DNA of 33,608 nt from an uncultured Burkholderiales Genera incertae sedis bacterium (GCA_905479505.1 CAJQMS010000050.1:1-33608); one strand, 5' to 3'; positions 25,727 to 33,608 are shown, counted from the first letter of the stretch. Notes: generated by a model not told the origin, from the letters alone. Made by a program: numbers and translations.

Positions 25727-28552
25727 ATGGATTTTATCAAAGTTAGGGGCGCCCGCACCCATAACCTCAAAAATATCGACATCGACATCCCTAAGAATAA
25801 ATTTATTGTTATTACAGGGCTATCTGGCTCAGGCAAATCTTCCCTGGCATTTGATACGTTATTCGCTGAAGGTCAACGGCGCTATATCGAATCTCTATCA
25901 ACATATGCACGTCAATTTCTTGAGGTTCTTCAAAAGCCAGATGTGGATTCAATTGAAGGACTGTCCCCCGCGATAGCTATAGAGCAGAAATCTAAAAATA
26001 ATAACCCGCGCTCTACTGTGGGAACAGTGACCGAAATACACGATTACTTAAGACTCCTATACTCCAGGACGGGAAAACAATACTGCCCAGAACACCAAGA
26101 ACCTCTAGAGGCATTTACTGTTTCTGAAATGATCGACAATATCTTGTCGTTAGGCTTAGGTAAAAGAATATTAATCTTATCCCCAATCAAAGCTACTAAA
26201 GGACAATCGACAAAAAACTTACTTGAAAGATTTAGAGCACAAGGCTTTTTTCGGCTACGAATTGATGGTGAAGTGGTTGACTTGGATGACCCAGCATCCC
26301 CTAACATCACGCAATCAGAGAAAGATATTGAGTTGGTTATTGATCGACTGCGAACCTCAACGGAGTCGAAAGGTAGATTGGCGGAGTCTCTGGAAACGGC
26401 GCTCAAACAAAACGAAAATAAGGTTTTAATACATGATGTAGATGCCGACAAGGATATTAGCTTATCAGCTATTTTCAGTTGTCCGAAGTGCGATTATGCC
26501 TCGCCACCTCTTGAGGCAAGAATGTTTTCATTTAACCACCCAAATGGATCCTGCCCCACATGTGATGGCCTTGGTCAATTAGAGAGTTTTGACCCAGAAA
26601 AAGTAGTCGCCTACCCAACGCTATCCCTTTCATCCGGAGCAATAAAAGGGTGGGACAAAAGAAATAAATTCTTTTTTGATATGCTAAACAGCCTGAGTCA
26701 GCACTATGAATTTGACTTAAATACTCCTTTCGAAGACCTTCCAAGTAGTGTTAAGCAAGTAGTGCTATATGGCTCTGGAAACCAGAAAATAAAATTCTCG
26801 TATCAAGGAAAAGAAAATAGTCTCAAAATAGAAAACCATCCATTCGAAGGAGTAATTAACAACTTCCGTAGACGTTTCCAGGAAACATCAGAAGAAGCGG
26901 TGAGAGAAGAATTAGCAAAATTTATCAGTCTACGCACCTGCTCCGATTGTCTTGGGTCAAGACTCAGGAAGGAGGCAAGGAATGTGCGAGTTGCCGAACT
27001 CACGATTTCAGAAGTTAATTTGATGCCACTTAGTGAGGCGAAACTATTCTTTGATAAATTAATATCCCACCCCCAGACCAAAGTGATCTCAGAACGTGTA
27101 ATCAAAGAAATTACTAACCGCATCGGATTTTTAATCGATGTTGGACTGAGCTATTTGTCGCTAGAGAGAAAAGCATCGACACTGTCAGGAGGCGAGTCCC
27201 AACGAATACGACTTGCCTCTCAAATTGGTGCCGGACTTAGCGGAGTTATGTATGTATTAGATGAGCCCTCGATTGGTTTACATCAAAGGGATAACACACG
27301 ACTTATCGATTCAGTCAAAAAACTAAGAGATTTAGGTAATACGGTGATCGTGGTTGAGCATGACGAGGAAACAATCATTCAATCCGATTATGTGATTGAT
27401 ATTGGCCCGGATTCAGGGGAATTAGGAGGTCGCGTAATTTTCCAGGGAACCCCAGGACAAATTTTAAAAGATCCAGATTCAGTAACTGGCCCGTATTTGT
27501 CTGGAAATAAAAGGATATTTGAATTTCCTAGAAAAATAATAGATAAAAACACTCCTATGATCACGCTTACAGGAGCCGAAGCAAATAATCTGAAGGACGT
27601 TACCCTAACGATACCCCTAGGTGTATTCGTCTGCGTAACCGGCGTATCAGGATCAGGAAAATCCACACTTATCAATGACACTCTGGTCCCAGCGATAGCT
27701 CGCCAATTAGGAGGAAAGTCGAAAATAGAATGCCTTTATAGCGAACTATCTGAGACCGAACATATAAAATATCTGGTGAGCATAGATCAGAGTGCAATTG
27801 GTAAAACACCTCGCTCCAACCCGGCGACGTATACAGGGATTTTCACTACAATAAGAGAGTTATTTTCACAAGTCCCTCTATCGCGTGAAAGGGGTTATAA
27901 CTCAGGCCGTTTTTCTTTCAATGTCAGAGGCGGGAGATGTGAAACTTGCCAAGGTGAAGGAAGCCGCAGGATTGAATTGCACTTCCTGCCTGATGTCTTC
28001 GTATCATGTGAGATTTGCCAAGGAAAGCGATATAGTCAAGAGACACTAGATATTAACTACAAAGGTAAAAATATTTATGATGTCCTAGATATGAGCATAA
28101 GAGAAGCGTTAGCATTTTTCGCGAGCGTGCCAAGTTTAAAACGTAAACTCTCAATTCTCGATGAAGTTGGCTTAGGATATATGCGACTTGGCCAAAGCGC
28201 GATAACTTTATCGGGAGGAGAAGCCCAAAGAGTGAAGTTAGCAAGCGAATTATCGAAAAGGAATACAGGAAAAACACTATACGTACTTGATGAGCCTACG
28301 ACAGGATTGCACTTCAATGACATTTCATGGCTTTTAAAAATACTTATTAAACTAAGAGACCAGGGAAACTCCGTTGTTGTTATAGAACACAATTTAGACG
28401 TAATAAAACGTGCAGACTGGATAGTTGATCTCGGGCCAGAGGGAGGAAATCTCGGTGGCAATATCATTGCCGAGGGCACTCCTGAGAAGATCTCACAGCT
28501 CAAAACTAGCCATACAGGATATTTTTTAAAACAGTCCTTGGGTTTACCTTAA
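25727..28552 (+). CDS. uvrA: Excinuclease ABC subunit A
   Basis: A 941-residue protein, the damage-sensing ATPase of nucleotide excision repair, matching the usual length (940). Two ABC ATPase modules are complete: Walker A GLSGSGKSS at residues 31-39 with signature LSGGESQRIRLA near 485, and a second Walker A GVSGSGKST near 640 with signature LSGGEAQRVKLA near 830. Both structural zinc fingers are present: CPKC..CPTC near 247-277 and CETC..CEIC near 738-763. The Shine-Dalgarno is weak. The upstream gap carries no convincing LexA box, unlike E. coli. The 3' end faces rplQ tail to tail. Confidence 0.98.
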   Translation: MDFIKVRGARTHNLKNIDIDIPKNKFIVITGLSGSGKSSLAFDTLFAEGQRRYIESLSTYARQFLEVLQKPDVDSIEGLSPAIAIEQKSKNNNPRSTVGTVTEIHDYLRLLYSRTGKQYCPEHQEPLEAFTVSEMIDNILSLGLGKRILILSPIKATKGQSTKNLLERFRAQGFFRLRIDGEVVDLDDPASPNITQSEKDIELVIDRLRTSTESKGRLAESLETALKQNENKVLIHDVDADKDISLSAIFSCPKCDYASPPLEARMFSFNHPNGSCPTCDGLGQLESFDPEKVVAYPTLSLSSGAIKGWDKRNKFFFDMLNSLSQHYEFDLNTPFEDLPSSVKQVVLYGSGNQKIKFSYQGKENSLKIENHPFEGVINNFRRRFQETSEEAVREELAKFISLRTCSDCLGSRLRKEARNVRVAELTISEVNLMPLSEAKLFFDKLISHPQTKVISERVIKEITNRIGFLIDVGLSYLSLERKASTLSGGESQRIRLASQIGAGLSGVMYVLDEPSIGLHQRDNTRLIDSVKKLRDLGNTVIVVEHDEETIIQSDYVIDIGPDSGELGGRVIFQGTPGQILKDPDSVTGPYLSGNKRIFEFPRKIIDKNTPMITLTGAEANNLKDVTLTIPLGVFVCVTGVSGSGKSTLINDTLVPAIARQLGGKSKIECLYSELSETEHIKYLVSIDQSAIGKTPRSNPATYTGIFTTIRELFSQVPLSRERGYNSGRFSFNVRGGRCETCQGEGSRRIELHFLPDVFVSCEICQGKRYSQETLDINYKGKNIYDVLDMSIREALAFFASVPSLKRKLSILDEVGLGYMRLGQSAITLSGGEAQRVKLASELSKRNTGKTLYVLDEPTTGLHFNDISWLLKILIKLRDQGNSVVVIEHNLDVIKRADWIVDLGPEGGNLGGNIIAEGTPEKISQLKTSHTGYFLKQSLGLP

Positions 28553-28572
28553 GTAAATGGCAACTTACAATC

Positions 28573-28597
28573 AAAAAAACCAGCTAAATTAGCTGGT
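28573..28597 (-). terminator. Intrinsic terminator of the alpha operon (after rplQ)
   Basis: ACCAGCTA and TAGCTGGT pair perfectly (8 bp, 3-base loop, 28579-28597) and are followed on the minus strand by six T (28578-28573). It lies 45 bases past the rplQ stop. The plus-strand side has no T run, so any effect on uvrA transcripts would be weaker. Confidence 0.85.
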
Positions 28598-28641
28598 CTC
28601 TTGACGTTACACTTTTCAAGAAGCAAATCTCTAAAACACTC

Positions 28642-29040
28642 TTACTCCTCCGCGACCTCATCAACATTCTTGACCTCTTCTTCCGGCCGGTCCATCAACT
28701 CAACCAAAGCCATTGGCGCATTGTCACCGTTACGAAATCCATACTTCAAAATTCTCAAATAGCCACCGTTCCGAGTCGCATAGCGCGGCCCAAGCTCATC
28801 AAATAGCTTACCCACAATCTCTCTATCCCTTAAACGAGAAAAGGCTAATCTGCGATTTGCAACCGACGCCTTTTTCCCTAAAGTAATGATCGGTTCTGCA
28901 ACGCGACGTAACTCTTTAGCTTTTGGAAGCGTAGTTTTAATGACCTCATGGCGGAGCAGTGAATTTGTCATGTTGCGAAACATCGCCTCTCGATGAGAAG
29001 ATGTACGATTAAGTTTCCGCAATCCAAGTCTATGTCGCAT
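28642..29040 (-). CDS. rplQ: Large-subunit ribosomal protein L17
   Basis: A 132-residue L17 with the hallmark N-terminus MRHRLGLRKLNRTSSHREAMFRNM and the RLAFSRLRD segment. The C-terminus is acidic (EEEVKNVDEVAEE). It is the last gene of the alpha operon, 40 bases after rpoA, with GGAAGGA as Shine-Dalgarno, and is followed by the terminator at 28573-28597. Confidence 0.98.
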   Translation of the reverse strand: MRHRLGLRKLNRTSSHREAMFRNMTNSLLRHEVIKTTLPKAKELRRVAEPIITLGKKASVANRRLAFSRLRDREIVGKLFDELGPRYATRNGGYLRILKYGFRNGDNAPMALVELMDRPEEEVKNVDEVAEE

Positions 29041-29080
29041 CTAATATTCCTTCCTATTTTAACTTTTTCGATACCAGAGC

Positions 29081-30058
29081 CTACGAACCTTCGGGAAGAG
29101 TTTCAGGCCAACTATCGACATTCATCCCGAGAGAAAGACCTCTCGTCGCGAGAACATCTTTGATCTCATTTAGTGACTTTCTGCCAAGATTAGGAGTCTT
29201 TAAAAGCTCTGTCTCCGAACGCTGAATCAAATCACCTATGTAATAAATGCTCTCAGCCTTGAGGCAATTCGCAGAGCGAACTGTTAACTCCAGATCATCC
29301 ACGGGTCTCAGTAGTGCAGGGTCAATGTCTGGCTCTTGCGGAAGACTTTCTTCCTCAACAGTGCCTTGTAGATCTGCAAAGCTGGATAACTGATCCATGA
29401 GGATTTTTGCCGCAAACCTAACCGATTCTTCTGGGTCCACTGATCCATTTGTCTCAATATCGATCACTAGTTTATCAAGATCTGTACGCTGCTCAACACG
29501 AGCGCTTTCTACTGCATAACTTACTCTGGTAACAGGACTGAACGTCGCATCTAGTAATAAGCTACCAATCACCCGATTTTCATCCTCCTCGCCCATCCTC
29601 AAATTCGCAGGAACGTAACCGCGCCCCCCTTGAACTTTGATCTCCATACTAATTTTTCCGCCAGGCGCTAAGTGTGCGATAACGTGCTCCGGATTAATGA
29701 TATCTACATCATGGCTTGCTTCAATGTCAGCAGCCGTGACAGCTCCTTCACCATCCTTTTTAAGAGTGAGCGTAATCTCGTCCCGGTTATGTAGTCGTAA
29801 AACCATACCCTTAAGATTGAGCAAAATATCAACAACGTCCTCCTGAACCCCGTCCAAAGTCGAATACTCGTGCAACACGCCGTCGATTTTAACTTCAGTA
29901 GGAGCGAAACCAGGTAGCGAAGACAACAAGACACGCCTTAGCGCATTACCCAGGGTGTGCCCAAAACCACGCTCAAATGGCTCCATAACCACCTTAGCTT
30001 GACCTGGAGCAACTAACTTTACATCAATAATTTTTGGCTTTAAAAAGCTATTCAGCAT
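29081..30058 (-). CDS. rpoA: RNA polymerase alpha subunit
   Basis: A 325-residue subunit (E. coli 329). The N-terminal assembly domain includes EPFERGFGHTLGNALRRVLLSSLPG, and the C-terminal domain (about residues 245-325) includes RSANCLKAESIYYIGDLIQRSE and TPNLGRKSLNEIKDVLATRGLSLG. The arginine, asparagine, cysteine and lysine used for UP-element contact in E. coli (RSANCLKAE) are all kept. The gene lies 71 bases after rpsD, a gap holding an AT-only inverted repeat. AAGGG precedes the ATG by 8 bases. Confidence 0.98.
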   Translation of the reverse strand: MLNSFLKPKIIDVKLVAPGQAKVVMEPFERGFGHTLGNALRRVLLSSLPGFAPTEVKIDGVLHEYSTLDGVQEDVVDILLNLKGMVLRLHNRDEITLTLKKDGEGAVTAADIEASHDVDIINPEHVIAHLAPGGKISMEIKVQGGRGYVPANLRMGEEDENRVIGSLLLDATFSPVTRVSYAVESARVEQRTDLDKLVIDIETNGSVDPEESVRFAAKILMDQLSSFADLQGTVEEESLPQEPDIDPALLRPVDDLELTVRSANCLKAESIYYIGDLIQRSETELLKTPNLGRKSLNEIKDVLATRGLSLGMNVDSWPETLPEGS

Positions 30059-30086
30059 CTATTCGACCCTTTTCAAAAGTTTCGAA

Positions 30087-30124
30087 AAATAAATTTTTGA
30101 GATTTATTAACCCCAAATTTATTT
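30087..30124. repeat. AT-only inverted repeat between rpsD and rpoA
   Basis: AAATAAATTT (30087-30096) and AAATTTATTT (30115-30124) are perfect 10-base complements around an 18-base loop. On the minus-strand transcript the structure sits just ahead of the rpoA ribosome-binding site and is followed by a short T run. With no G-C pairs it would be a weak hairpin. Confidence 0.5.
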
Positions 30125-30129
30125 CGTTA

Positions 30130-30756
30130 TTACTTGGAGTACAACTCAACAACCAAGGACTCATTAATCGTGGAGGATAAATCAGCACGTTGCGGCGCTG
30201 CCTTAAATGTTCCTTTGAGTCCTTTGACATCAACCTCCACCCAATCGGGAAACCCTCTCCCTTCAGCAGCCTCTAAAGCCGCCTTAACGCGTAGGTGAGC
30301 CTTTGCTTTTTCGGCAATCTCTACAACATCACCTGGCTTAACAATGTAAGACGGAATGTTGACGCGTCTACCGTTCACCATCACGCCATTATGCCTAACC
30401 ACTTGCCGCGCCTCAGTTCTAGAAATTCCAAACCCCATACGAAGAGCTACCGAATCAAGTCGACTCTCAAGATCCTGCAAGAGAGTCTCACCGGTAACCC
30501 CCTTCCTGCGGGCTGCCTCCTTGTATGTTTTACGAAATTGGCGCTCCAACACCCCGTAAATACGTCGTATTTTTTGCTTTTCGCGAAGCTGACGTCCAAA
30601 CTCAGACATCCTGCTTCCTTTTTGTCCATGTTGCCCTGGAGGGTAAGGCCGCCGCTCAATCGCACACTTATCGGTGTAACACTTCTCGCCCTTTAAGAAC
30701 AGCTTTTCGCCTTCTCGACGACACTGACGGCATTTTGGATCTGTATTTCTGGCCAT
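30130..30756 (-). CDS. rpsD: Small-subunit ribosomal protein S4
   Basis: A 208-residue S4, a primary 16S rRNA binder. Landmarks are KCRQCRREGEKLFLKG at the N-terminus, PYPPGQHGQKGSRMSEFGRQLREKQK, and the S4 RNA-binding domain around RLDSVALRMGFGISRTEARQVVRHNGVMVNGRRVNIPS. The N-terminal cysteine set (C9, C12, C26, C31) suggests a zinc-binding form, unlike E. coli S4. It follows rpsK by 12 bases. In E. coli S4 represses the alpha operon, but no matching leader fits here. Confidence 0.97.
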   Translation of the reverse strand: MARNTDPKCRQCRREGEKLFLKGEKCYTDKCAIERRPYPPGQHGQKGSRMSEFGRQLREKQKIRRIYGVLERQFRKTYKEAARRKGVTGETLLQDLESRLDSVALRMGFGISRTEARQVVRHNGVMVNGRRVNIPSYIVKPGDVVEIAEKAKAHLRVKAALEAAEGRGFPDWVEVDVKGLKGTFKAAPQRADLSSTINESLVVELYSK

Positions 30757-30768
30757 ATTAAAAGCTCC

Positions 30769-31158
30769 TTAAATTCTACGTCGCTTTGGAGGGCGACATC
30801 CATTATGAGGCACCGGCGTCACGTCTGAAATACTCGTGATCTTAAATCCAACCGAATTCAATGCTCGAACCGAAGATTCCCGACCAGGACCAGGACCTTT
30901 AATTCGCACTTCGATATTTTTGACACCGCACTCTTGCGCCATTTTTCCAGCTGCTTCTGCCGCAATCTGCGCCGCAAATGGAGTACTCTTTCGGGAGCCT
31001 TTAAAACCATTAGCTCCTGAGGTAGACCACGCTAATGCATTGCCCTGTCGGTCCGTAATCATGATTATGGTATTGTTGAAAGACGCATGAATATGAGCAA
31101 TACCCTCCGCTACATTCTTCTTAACCTTCTTACGTGCTCTTGGTGTGTTTTTTGCCAT
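30769..31158 (-). CDS. rpsK: Small-subunit ribosomal protein S11
   Basis: A 129-residue S11 with the classic GIAHIHASFNNTIIMITDRQGNALAWSTSGANGFKGSRKSTPFAAQ region and the C-terminal GCRPPKRRRI. It lies between rpsM (55 bases upstream) and rpsD (12 bases downstream) as in most Proteobacteria. Confidence 0.98.
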   Translation of the reverse strand: MAKNTPRARKKVKKNVAEGIAHIHASFNNTIIMITDRQGNALAWSTSGANGFKGSRKSTPFAAQIAAEAAGKMAQECGVKNIEVRIKGPGPGRESSVRALNSVGFKITSISDVTPVPHNGCRPPKRRRI

Positions 31159-31213
31159 CCTAAATTTCCATTCAGTCTATGTAATTGTTTCAAATAACTT
31201 ATTAAATAACTAA

Positions 31214-31570
31214 TTACCTTCTAATTGCCCTCTTAGCACCTTTGCGAGTACGAGCGTTGTTTTTGGTATTTTGTCCCCGAACAGGCAACCCTTTTCTATG
31301 GCGAGTACCACGATAGGCACCGAGATCCATAAGGCGCTTGATATTCATGGAGACTTCTCGCCGGAGATCTCCCTCTACGATAAAAGTACCGATTTGTTCT
31401 CGAAGTTTCTCCAAGTCCCCCCCGGACAAATCTCTTACTTTGACAGAAGGCTCAATTCCCGCCTTCGAACAAATCTCAAAGGATCGAGTACGGCCTAAAC
31501 CGTAAATTGATGTCAATGCCACCCAAGTGTGTTTTTGGTCAGGAATGTTTACGCCAGCTATACGAGCCAT
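31214..31570 (-). CDS. rpsM: Small-subunit ribosomal protein S13
   Basis: A 118-residue S13 beginning MARIAGVNIPDQKHTWVALTSIYG, with LRREVSMNIKRLMDLGAYRGTRHRKGLPVRGQ and a basic tail ending AKRAIRR. GAAGAGAT precedes the ATG. It is the first gene of the alpha operon in E. coli; here only 38 bases separate it from rpmJ, too little for the S4-binding leader pseudoknot known from E. coli. Confidence 0.98.
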   Translation of the reverse strand: MARIAGVNIPDQKHTWVALTSIYGLGRTRSFEICSKAGIEPSVKVRDLSGGDLEKLREQIGTFIVEGDLRREVSMNIKRLMDLGAYRGTRHRKGLPVRGQNTKNNARTRKGAKRAIRR

Positions 31571-31608
31571 AATTTATCTCTTCTAATAATCAATTGAGTA
31601 TTTTGTTT

Positions 31609-31722
31609 TTAACCTTGGCGTTGCTTGTGCCTAGGTTCCTTGCATATAACTCTTACAACGTTATTCCGTCGAATTATCTTGCAGTTCCTGCAAAGTTTTT
31701 TCACTGATGCTTTTACTTTCAT
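31609..31722 (-). CDS. rpmJ: Large-subunit ribosomal protein L36
   Basis: I found this 37-residue gene by direct translation of the minus strand. The product starts MKVKASVKKLCRNCKIIRR and ends EPRHKQRQG, which is L36. It is the zinc-binding form: the cysteines at 11, 14 and 27 and His32 or nearby are in place. AAGGAG overlaps the secY stop and lies 8 bases before the ATG, so it is probably translated by coupling to secY. Confidence 0.97.
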   Translation of the reverse strand: MKVKASVKKLCRNCKIIRRNNVVRVICKEPRHKQRQG

Positions 31723-31734
31723 AATTTAATCTCC

Positions 31735-33054
31735 TTAACGCGAGGGCGCGGTGCCACCCTTAAAGTTTGTCTTTTTAAGTAAACTTTCGTACTGGTTTGA
31801 CATAGCGTAGGCCTGAACTTGTTGCATAAAATCCATTGTGACAACAACGATAATTAGCAAACTAGTCCCGCCAAAGTAAAACGGCACATTAAAATTAACA
31901 ATCATTAGCTCAGGTATCAAACAGACAATAGTTATATATATTGCACCCACTAGTGTCAGTCGCGTGACAATCTTCTCGATATATTTAGTTGTTTGATCAC
32001 CCGGTCGGATTCCTGGAACAAACGCCCCGCTCTTCTTAAGGTTATCGGCTGTCTCGCGCGGATTAAAAACTAGAGCTGTATAGAAAAAGCAAAAGAAAAT
32101 AATGGCCATTGCGTAAACTACCATATACAACACTTGACCAGGATGCAGCAGCCCGCCAATATCTCTGAGCCAGTACAAATTTTCATTCGTCCCTAGAAAT
32201 TCAGCGAGCGTTGCTGGGAACAATATGATGCTTGACGCAAAAATTGGCGGAATGACACCAGCCATATTTAACTTCAGTGGAAGGTGGGAGCTTTGACCAC
32301 CATATAATTTATTACCAACTTGCCTCTTGGCATAATTAACCAAAATCTTTCTTTGTCCTCGCTCAACAAAAACGACAACACCCGTAATCACGATAACCCC
32401 GATAAATATCAGCAGCACTAGCGGGATGGAGAATGACCCAGTACGTACTAGCTCGAGGGTTCCGCCAACTGCGCTTGGTAACCCTGCTGCGATACCCGCA
32501 AAAATGATCAAGGATATTCCGTTACCAATACCTCTCTCGGTAATTTGCTCGCCTAGCCACATCAGAAACATTGTTCCCGTAACAAGTGTGACTACAGTGG
32601 TGAATCTAAACGCCAATCCAGGGTCCAGCACTAAGTTCGCCTGAGATTCAAGAGCTACGGATATTCCTATAGCTTGAAATGTAGCCAAACCGACTGTACC
32701 GTATCGCGTATATTTGGTAATCTTTTTTCGCCCTGACTCACCTTCTTTTTTTAACTGCTCAAAAGTCGGAACAACAACCGTCATAAGCTGCATAATAATA
32801 GAGGCGGAAATGTAGGGCATGATTCCCAGAGCGAAAATCGTAAACCGCTGTAAAGCTCCGCCGGAGAACATATTGAACATTCCTAAAATGCCGCCTTGCT
32901 GAGCCTTAAATAACTCCTCCAACTGAACAGGATCAATTCCAGGAACTGGAACATGTGCACCTAAACGGTAAACAACCAGCGCGAGCAATAAGAAAAGCAA
33001 CCGCGCTTTCAAATCGCCATACTTGCTTGCCGCTTTATTAGCTCCTACAGCCAA
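31735..33054 (-). CDS. secY: Preprotein translocase subunit SecY
   Basis: The channel-forming subunit of the SecYEG translocon in the inner membrane; 439 residues with ten hydrophobic segments. Landmarks are RLGAHVPVPGID in helix 1, GIMPYISASIIMQLMTVVVP in helix 2, ERGIGNGISLIIFAGI and NPRETADNLKKSGAFVPGIRPG. The open frame reaches a TTG at 33090 inside rplO, but I place the start at the TTG at 33054: alignment to E. coli SecY (443 residues) begins here, and GAGGAG lies 7 bases upstream. The gene begins 4 bases past the rplO stop, so the two are tightly coupled. Confidence 0.95.
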   Translation of the reverse strand: MAVGANKAASKYGDLKARLLFLLLALVVYRLGAHVPVPGIDPVQLEELFKAQQGGILGMFNMFSGGALQRFTIFALGIMPYISASIIMQLMTVVVPTFEQLKKEGESGRKKITKYTRYGTVGLATFQAIGISVALESQANLVLDPGLAFRFTTVVTLVTGTMFLMWLGEQITERGIGNGISLIIFAGIAAGLPSAVGGTLELVRTGSFSIPLVLLIFIGVIVITGVVVFVERGQRKILVNYAKRQVGNKLYGGQSSHLPLKLNMAGVIPPIFASSIILFPATLAEFLGTNENLYWLRDIGGLLHPGQVLYMVVYAMAIIFFCFFYTALVFNPRETADNLKKSGAFVPGIRPGDQTTKYIEKIVTRLTLVGAIYITIVCLIPELMIVNFNVPFYFGGTSLLIIVVVTMDFMQQVQAYAMSNQYESLLKKTNFKGGTAPSR

Positions 33055-33058
33055 GCCC

Positions 33059-33499
33059 CTACTCCTCAATCTTTCCGCCGGCCGACTCAATCGCTAGCCG
33101 CGCACCCTTGGTAACACGTATACCTTTGAGGTGCAGCTTTTTACCGTCCGCTAACTTTCCACTGAGAAAGACTTTTGCTGCACTCACAAAGTTCGGTACG
33201 ATTTGAGCGGCTTTCAAAGCAGCGAGATCCATCACCTCCGCCTCAACCTTGTTCAATTCATCAAGCCTAACCTCCCGAGTATCCGCACCAGTCAGAGACT
33301 TAAATCCTCTTTTCGGCAAACGACGAGCCATTGGCATTTGACCACCTTCGAAACCAACTTTGTGATAGCCACCAGAACGAGAATGTTGGCCCTTGTGACC
33401 ACGCCCGGCGGTTTTACCTTTACCACTACCGACGCCTCTCCCTACTCGCATCTTATCTTTTTTCGCCCCCTCTGCAGGGCTGATGTCATTGAGCTTCAT
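33059..33499 (-). CDS. rplO: Large-subunit ribosomal protein L15
   Basis: A 146-residue L15 with MKLNDISPAEGAKKDKMRVGRG at the start and KTAGRGHKGQHSRSGGYHKVGFEGGQMP, the glycine/basic N-terminal half that threads into 23S rRNA. The ATG is 3 bases after the rpmD stop, and its Shine-Dalgarno GGAGGG overlaps the end of rpmD. Its last two codons supply the Shine-Dalgarno of secY. Confidence 0.98.
   Translation of the reverse strand: MKLNDISPAEGAKKDKMRVGRGVGSGKGKTAGRGHKGQHSRSGGYHKVGFEGGQMPMARRLPKRGFKSLTGADTREVRLDELNKVEAEVMDLAALKAAQIVPNFVSAAKVFLSGKLADGKKLHLKGIRVTKGARLAIESAGGKIEE
33062..33067 (-). promoter_or_regulatory. Shine-Dalgarno of secY, formed by the last two sense codons of rplO
   Basis: The final codons of rplO are GAG GAG before TAG, and the TTG start of secY follows 7 bases later at 33054. 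This placement decides the secY start over the upstream in-frame TTG at 33090. Confidence 0.75.
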
Positions 33500-33502
33500 A
33501 TG

Positions 33503-33608
33503 TTAACCCTCCACTTTCACAAGGTAATCCACTTTCGAGATCATGCCCCGGACAGATGGGGTGTCTTCGAGCGTAACGCAATGTCGAATCTTACGAAGCC
33601 CCAAGCCG
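33503..33608 (-). CDS. rpmD: Large-subunit ribosomal protein L30, N-terminus beyond the window
   Basis: Direct translation of the right edge on the minus strand gives the last 34 residues of L30: GLGLRKIRHCVTLEDTPSV, then RGMISKVDYLVKVEG and a TAA stop. This matches the C-terminal half of L30 (about 60 residues), including the LGLRKI and EDTP..RGMI motifs. It is immediately upstream of rplO, as in the standard spc operon. Confidence 0.95.
   Translation of the reverse strand, partial: GLGLRKIRHCVTLEDTPSVRGMISKVDYLVKVEG

Noticed and set aside
26044..26451. 135-codon open frame on the minus strand.
   Set aside because: It is antisense to uvrA, rich in serine and leucine as expected of a shadow frame.
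28075..28503. 142-codon open frame on the minus strand.
   Set aside because: It lies wholly inside uvrA on the opposite strand, and its translation resembles no family; uvrA is unmistakable.
30295..30696. 133-codon open frame on the plus strand.
   Set aside because: It is the antisense shadow of rpsD, with no ribosome-binding site and no recognisable protein features.
1..33608. CRISPR arrays, tRNA or rRNA genes, insertion sequences, phage genes.
   Set aside because: I looked in all intergenic gaps and saw no spaced direct repeats, tRNA-like T-loop sequences, transposase or integrase frames.

Overview
The window is a chromosomal stretch from a member of the Pseudomonadota, most likely a gammaproteobacterium (a betaproteobacterium is not excluded). 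The support is the gene content (NhaB, HrpA, NudB, LutABC, a fused indolepyruvate:ferredoxin oxidoreductase), the ribosomal spc/alpha operon order rpmD-rplO-secY-rpmJ-rpsM-rpsK-rpsD-rpoA-rplQ, and a uvrA gene divergent from an MFS gene and ssb. It is gene-dense and moderately AT-rich. I found no insertion sequence, prophage, CRISPR array, rRNA or tRNA. No gene-free interval exceeds about 210 bases.

Layout. Bases 1-5899 (minus strand): a 2-hydroxyacid dehydrogenase, an amidase-signature hydrolase and the DEAH-box helicase HrpA, whose C-terminus runs off the left edge. Bases 6127-7731 (plus): the Na+/H+ antiporter NhaB with its own terminator. Bases 7808-11238 (minus): lutA-lutB-lutC for L-lactate oxidation, followed by a small DUF2062 membrane protein. 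An IclR-family regulator lies divergently at 11445-12227, and the shared gap holds nested inverted repeats. Bases 12255-18874 (minus): a housekeeping run of fmdB-like zinc ribbon, aspS, nudB, nadA, an Atm1-type ABC exporter and a PbpG-type D,D-peptidase. Bases 19000-19770 (plus): a glycerophosphodiester phosphodiesterase-fold protein that has lost most catalytic residues. Bases 19790-23263 (minus): fused indolepyruvate:ferredoxin oxidoreductase. Then tusA-like (plus), ssb and an MFS transporter (minus), and uvrA (plus). From 28573 to the right edge (minus) come the end of the spc operon and the alpha operon, closed by a clear intrinsic terminator after rplQ.

How the genes work together. The right third is core translation, secretion and transcription machinery read right to left, with tight translational coupling: Shine-Dalgarno sequences lie in or at the stop of the preceding gene at rpmD/rplO, rplO/secY and secY/rpmJ. 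The left half has several genes for 2-hydroxy and 2-keto acids (dehydrogenase, LutABC, indolepyruvate oxidoreductase), but they are separate transcription units. I see no wholly new system. The most unusual item is the degenerate phosphodiesterase-fold protein. Next come the IclR/lutABC control region and the very short rpmJ-rpsM gap, which leaves no room for the E. coli-type S4 leader.
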